NCBI GenBank assembly: GCA_023387335.1
Contig: JAEWIF010000048.1
Coordinates: 1-64,000, forward strand
Length of the DNA stretch: 64,000 bases
Direction: 5' to 3'
Origin: Pseudomonadota bacterium
Lineage (GTDB): Bacteria; Pseudomonadota; Gammaproteobacteria; Burkholderiales; Burkholderiaceae_C
Every line of letters starts with the position of its first letter. Within the stretch, counting starts at the first letter, position 1. Of this stretch, positions 60,651 to 64,000 are shown piece by piece. The notes below the pieces were generated by a model, which saw only the letters and a list, made by a program, of their open reading frames with translations, was not told the origin of the DNA and made no database searches. Position numbers and translations under genes: made by a program.

Positions 60651-61130
60651 ATGGACGGGCCAGGCGGTCCGTCGGAGATGACACTCGCACGCATCACCCG
60701 AAACCTGTTCGCCGGCGGCGCGCTTTTCGCCGGCCTGCTGGCCTCGTCCGGCGCCCAGATGGTCAGCATCAAGGGCAATACCGTGAACATGCGCGCCGAG
60801 CCCACGCTGGCCGGCGAAGTGCAGTACCAGCTGGGGCGCGGTTATCCGCTCAAGGTCGTCGAACGCAAGGGCGACTGGTTGCGCGTCGTGGATTTCGAGA
60901 ACGACGCGGGCTGGGTGGCCAGGCGGTTCACGTCCCGCGCGCCGCACGCCATCGTGAAGGCTCCGGTCGCCAACCTGCGGTCGGGCCCGGGCATGAACCA
61001 CCGCGTGGTGCACCGCGCCGAGTATGGCGACGTGTTCCGCATCCTCGAGAAGCGCAAGTCGTGGATGCGCGTTCAGGGAGACGACGACGCCATCGGCTGG
61101 ATCGCCCGGCGGCTGCTCTGGGGCTCCTGA
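60651..61130 (+). CDS. Exported protein with two bacterial SH3 domains
   Basis: A 159-residue protein with a hydrophobic N-terminal segment (LFAGGALFAGLLASSGA, about residues 19-35) acting as a signal, then two SH3_3 repeats. The first begins NMRAEPTLAGEV and ends AGWVARRF; the second begins NLRSGPGMNHRV and ends IGWIARRLLW. Each has the typical N(L/M)RxxP, WxxV and GW(V/I) pattern. Such domains bind peptidoglycan or envelope partners; the function here is unknown. ATG 60678 is an alternative start, with GGAG directly before it. It lies 33 bases after otsB. Confidence 0.85.
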   Translation: MDGPGGPSEMTLARITRNLFAGGALFAGLLASSGAQMVSIKGNTVNMRAEPTLAGEVQYQLGRGYPLKVVERKGDWLRVVDFENDAGWVARRFTSRAPHAIVKAPVANLRSGPGMNHRVVHRAEYGDVFRILEKRKSWMRVQGDDDAIGWIARRLLWGS

Positions 61131-61137
61131 AACGAAA

Positions 61138-61160
61138 CGAGCCCGCGCGCGGCGGGCTCG
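61138..61160. terminator. Stem-loop between the SH3 gene and the ferredoxin reductase gene
   Basis: Perfect 9-bp stem CGAGCCCGC (61138-61146) / GCGGGCTCG (61152-61160) with loop GCGCG. On the minus strand it is followed by TTTCGTTTC, so it ends the ferredoxin-reductase transcript better than the plus-strand one. Confidence 0.7.
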
Positions 61161-61181
61161 TGCGATGACGGTGGTTGCCGC

Positions 61182-62285
61182 TCAGTCGAAGACCGGCGTC
61201 TCCACGCCCAGCACCTTGTGCAGCTTCGGCGACGTGGTCGTGTACTGCAGGTGGATCTTGCCCTTCTCGGGGAAGATGATCGGCGCCGCGGCGAAGGCGG
61301 CCAGCGCGCACTCGTGGAAGCCCGAGAGGATCAGCTTCTTCTTGCCGGGGTAGGTGTTGATGTCGCCCACCGCGAAGATGCCGGGCACGTTGGTGGAGAA
61401 CTTCTCGGTGTCCACCACCAGCTGCTTGCGCTCGATGTCCAGGCCCCAGTCGGCGATCGGGCCCAGCTTGGGCGACAGGCCGAAGAAGACCAGCAGCACG
61501 TCCAGCGGCACCACGCGCGTGACGCCGTCGGCGCCCGTCACCTTGGCGCCGGTCAGGCGGCCGTCCTTCTCTTCGTAGCCGGAGACCTGGCCGACGATGA
61601 ACTGCATCTCGTACTGGTCGCACAGCTCCTTCATCTTCGCCACCGACGCGGGCGCGGCCTTGAAGCCGTCGCGGCGGTGGATGAGGATCACGCTCTCGGC
61701 CTTGTTCGGGCCCTCGGCGGTGAAGTTCAGCGTCCAGTCCAGCGCGGAGTCGCCGCCGCCCACGATCACCAGGTTCTTGCCGGCGAAGTCGGCCGGGTTC
61801 TTGACCCGATAGAACAACTGCGAATCCAGGAACTTGTCCAGCCCGTCCAGCTTGAGCGCGCGCGGCTCGAACGCACCCACGCCGCCGGCGATGAAGATGG
61901 TCTTGGTCAGGAACTGCGTGCCCTTGGAGGTCTGCACGAAGAAGCGGCCGTCCTCCTGCTTCTGCACCACGGACACGGTCTGTCCCAGGTGGAACGTGGC
62001 GCCGAACGGCTCGATCTGCTTGAGCAGCGCGTCGGTCAGTTCCTTGCCGGTGCACACCGGGATGGCCGGGATGTCGTAGATCGGCTTGTCGGGATAGAGC
62101 TCGATCGGCTGGCCGCCGGGATAGGCGAGCGAGTCGATCACGTGCGCCTTGATCTCCAGCAGGCCCAGCTCGAAGACCTGGAACAGGCCGACGGGCCCGG
62201 CGCCCACGATCACGGCATCCGTCTCGATGGGGCCGTCATGCTCGGCGGCGGTCTTGATCACTTCTTGGCTGAGTCTGGGTTCCAT
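61182..62285 (-). CDS. Ferredoxin/flavodoxin-NADP+ reductase, thioredoxin-reductase-like
   Basis: A 367-residue flavoprotein of the TrxR-like FNR group (YumC type). The FAD motif AVIVGAGPVGLFQVFELG is at about residues 24-41. YPGGQPIELYPDKPIYDIPAIP follows, then the NADP-binding motif KNLVIVGGGDSALDW (about 175-189) and the C-terminal FAVGDINTYPGKKKLILSGFHECALAAF. The redox-active CxxC of true thioredoxin reductases is absent, which supports FNR function. The neighbouring 7Fe ferredoxin gene, 20 bases upstream, encodes a likely redox partner. Start ATG 62285; the longer open frame runs into that gene. Confidence 0.92.
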   Translation of the reverse strand: MEPRLSQEVIKTAAEHDGPIETDAVIVGAGPVGLFQVFELGLLEIKAHVIDSLAYPGGQPIELYPDKPIYDIPAIPVCTGKELTDALLKQIEPFGATFHLGQTVSVVQKQEDGRFFVQTSKGTQFLTKTIFIAGGVGAFEPRALKLDGLDKFLDSQLFYRVKNPADFAGKNLVIVGGGDSALDWTLNFTAEGPNKAESVILIHRRDGFKAAPASVAKMKELCDQYEMQFIVGQVSGYEEKDGRLTGAKVTGADGVTRVVPLDVLLVFFGLSPKLGPIADWGLDIERKQLVVDTEKFSTNVPGIFAVGDINTYPGKKKLILSGFHECALAAFAAAPIIFPEKGKIHLQYTTTSPKLHKVLGVETPVFD

Positions 62286-62305
62286 TCGAATTGCTTTGCT
62301 TGTGT

Positions 62306-62629
62306 TCAGCGAACGAGCTCGGACAACTTGCCCGGCTTGTCCTTCCATTCCTCGGCATCGTCCAGCGCCGGCTTGCGCTTGGTGATGCTCTTCCAGCCCG
62401 GGGACAGTTCGGCGTTCAGCTTGATGAACGACACCTGGTCCGCCGGCACGTCCTCTTCGGCGTAGATCGCGTTGACCGGGCACTCGGGGATGCACACGGC
62501 GCAGTCGATGCACTCATCCGGGTCGATCACCAGCATGTTCGGGCCTTCGCGGAAGCAGTCCACGGGGCAGACGTCCACGCAATCGGTGTACTTGCAGCGG
62601 ATACATTGTTCGGTGACGACGTGGGTCAT
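62306..62629 (-). CDS. fdxA: 7Fe ferredoxin FdxA ([3Fe-4S][4Fe-4S])
   Basis: A 107-residue ferredoxin of the Azotobacter FdI type. Cluster cysteines are in TEQCIRCKYTDCVDVCPVDCF (Cys9, 12, 17 and 21 with Cys25) and DECIDCAVCIPECPVNAIY. The C-terminal 45 residues (FIKLNAELSPGWKSITKRKPALDDAEEW) are the usual FdxA tail. It probably passes electrons to or from the reductase encoded next to it. No clear promoter was seen in the 86 bases before it (toward cysN). Confidence 0.95.
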   Translation of the reverse strand: MTHVVTEQCIRCKYTDCVDVCPVDCFREGPNMLVIDPDECIDCAVCIPECPVNAIYAEEDVPADQVSFIKLNAELSPGWKSITKRKPALDDAEEWKDKPGKLSELVR

Positions 62630-62715
62630 GTTGCAGTCGCTTGTGCGCTAAGGGGAAACCCCCAATTTTAAGGCCGGTGCCGCGGCCCGCCGGGCACCAT
62701 GGTGATGGCCACTCT

Positions 62716-64000
62716 TCAGCGAACCAGCAGCGCTCCCGCGGTGCGGTGCGTGGCGGTGTCGACCAGCACCAGCGATCCCGGCAGCCGTGCCCGTTCGAAC
62801 GGACGCGCGGCCAGGGGTTCCTGCAGCGCGATCTCCACGTGGCCGATGGCGTTGGGCTCCAGCTGCGTGGCGTCCTGTTCGGCCAGCGTCTGCACGTCCA
62901 GCTTGTGGACCACGCGGCGCACCTTGGCCTTGACCCAGCGGTGGCCGTGCAGCGCCCAGTAGACGCGACCGGGCAGCAGCGGCTCGTCGTCGAGCCAGGC
63001 CACGGTGGCGTTCAGCTCGCGCACGGCTTCCGGCGCATCGACGGCCAGCAGCCAGTCGCCTCGCGAGACGTCCACCTCACGGTCGAGCACGATGCCGGCG
63101 CTGTGGCCGGCCGGGATCTCGCGCGGGCGGCGAACGGCGTCCAGCACCTGGGCCACCGTGGCGGTCTGGCCCGACGGCATCACGCGCACCGACTGGCCGG
63201 GCCGCACCTGGCCGGTGGCCACGCGGCCCCAGAACACGCGGCGGCCCTGGCGGGTGTCGGCCGAGCCGGAGAACTTCTCGACCCACTGAACGGGGAAGGA
63301 GAACGGCTCTTCGGTCTCGGCGGCCGTCACCGGCAGCGTCTCGAGCAGCTGCAGCAGCGAAGGGCCCTGGTAGCCGCACCAGCCCGGCGCGGCCTGGACC
63401 ACGTTGTGGCCCTTGAGCGCCGACACCGGCACCACGGCGCGCGGCTCGATGCCCGCGCTGGCCGCGAAGCGCGTCAGCGCGCCGGCGATGTGGCGGAACG
63501 CCAGCGCCGGGTCTTCCACCGCGTCGAGCTTGTTGATCGTGAACACGATCGACGGCACGCGCAGCAGGTGGGCCAGCAGCGAATGGCGATGGGTCTGCGG
63601 CAGCAGCGCCAGACCGGGGTCCTGCCAGGCCAGCTTGGTGGCGTCCACCAGCACGACCGCGGCGTCGGCGCTGGAGGCGGCCGTCACCATGTTGCGGGTG
63701 TACTGCTCGTGGCCGGGGGCGTCGCCGATGATGAACTTGCGCGCCGGCGTGGCGAAGTAGCGGTAGGCCACGTCGATGGTGATGCCCTGCTCGCGCTCGG
63801 CGGTCAGGCCGTCGGTCAGCAGCGCCAGGTCGGTCTCGCCCGCGCGCTGCACGCCGGCCAGCTGGTCCTGCAGCACGGCCTTGCTGTCCACCAGCAGGCG
63901 GCCGATCAGCGTGCTCTTGCCGTCGTCGACCGATCCGCAGGTGATGAAGCGCAGGGCGGCGTCGTGGTCGCCCGCCAGTTGCTCGGGCGCCGCCAGGCGA
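62716..64000 (-). CDS. cysN: Sulfate adenylyltransferase subunit 1, CysN (5' end outside window)
   Basis: 427 residues are visible and the gene starts beyond the right edge. The GTPase G1 motif CGSVDDGKSTLIG lies about 20 residues in, G2 EREQGITIDVAYRYF, G3 GDAPGHEQYTRNM, G4 TINKLDAVE and G5 PVSALKGHNVV. The EF-Tu-like beta-barrel domains fill the rest. CysN with CysD makes adenylyl sulfate from sulfate and ATP, driven by GTP, for cysteine synthesis. There is no fused CysC kinase at the C-terminus. cysD would be expected upstream, outside the window. Confidence 0.94.
   Translation of the reverse strand, partial: RLAAPEQLAGDHDAALRFITCGSVDDGKSTLIGRLLVDSKAVLQDQLAGVQRAGETDLALLTDGLTAEREQGITIDVAYRYFATPARKFIIGDAPGHEQYTRNMVTAASSADAAVVLVDATKLAWQDPGLALLPQTHRHSLLAHLLRVPSIVFTINKLDAVEDPALAFRHIAGALTRFAASAGIEPRAVVPVSALKGHNVVQAAPGWCGYQGPSLLQLLETLPVTAAETEEPFSFPVQWVEKFSGSADTRQGRRVFWGRVATGQVRPGQSVRVMPSGQTATVAQVLDAVRRPREIPAGHSAGIVLDREVDVSRGDWLLAVDAPEAVRELNATVAWLDDEPLLPGRVYWALHGHRWVKAKVRRVVHKLDVQTLAEQDATQLEPNAIGHVEIALQEPLAARPFERARLPGSLVLVDTATHRTAGALLVR

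Overview
The window is about 70% GC, with tightly packed genes and many 4-base start/stop overlaps (ATGA or GTGA). The gene content points to a betaproteobacterium of the order Burkholderiales, most likely Comamonadaceae (Ramlibacter/Variovorax-like). The pointers are an nadE-glnB pair, an ECF sigma-DUF3619-DUF3106-RDD block next to ilvB-ilvH-ilvC-pssA-leuA, an aat-bpt pair, Bug-type periplasmic binding proteins and a PsiF protein. All names come from reading the sequence and motifs by eye; no database search was run. It looks like ordinary chromosome. I see no insertion sequence, integrase, prophage, CRISPR array or plasmid origin.

Left part (1-16.7 kb): the tail of a probable efflux adaptor and a complete RND efflux pump. 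Then molybdenum cofactor genes (moaA, mobA, moeA, minus strand), and a three-gene minus-strand operon (PF10118 hydrolase, aldehyde dehydrogenase, SDR) facing a TetR gene. Two identical-pattern palindromes lie in the gap between them. Next come a membrane H+-pyrophosphatase and a soluble pyrophosphatase, back to back, then a FemAB-like protein, nadE and a PII protein.

Middle (16.7-30.4 kb): a minus-strand ECF sigma / DUF3619 / DUF3106 / RDD / LOG run, then a plus-strand branched-chain amino acid block (ilvB, ilvH, ilvC, pssA, two different leuA genes). The first leuA is preceded by a leucine-rich leader peptide and an intrinsic terminator, a textbook attenuator layout. Then a PBP7-like peptidase, an IclR regulator and the aat/bpt aminoacyl-protein transferases.

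Right-centre (31.2-52.9 kb): two catabolic blocks. The first has an enolase-superfamily enzyme and a GntR regulator facing an SsuABC-like ABC transporter with a GMC oxidoreductase. The second, after tRNA-Asn, is a sugar-acid regulon in two plus-strand operons on either side of a LysR regulator: dehydrogenase, polar-type ABC transporter, GguC-like protein and lactonase; then L-fuconate dehydratase, two Bug proteins, PdxA-like enzyme, SDR, FAH-family hydrolase and Ldh-family enzyme. Together they fit the non-phosphorylating L-fuconate route to pyruvate and lactate. The promoters of the two operons share an ungapped 67-bp block (45/67 identical by eye), which I read as the LysR control site.

Right end (52.9-64 kb): a SnoaL-like secreted protein, a six-gene group-2 Mrp cation/proton antiporter operon (A and B fused), otsB, an SH3-domain protein, a ferredoxin-NADP reductase with its 7Fe ferredoxin, and a truncated cysN running off the end.
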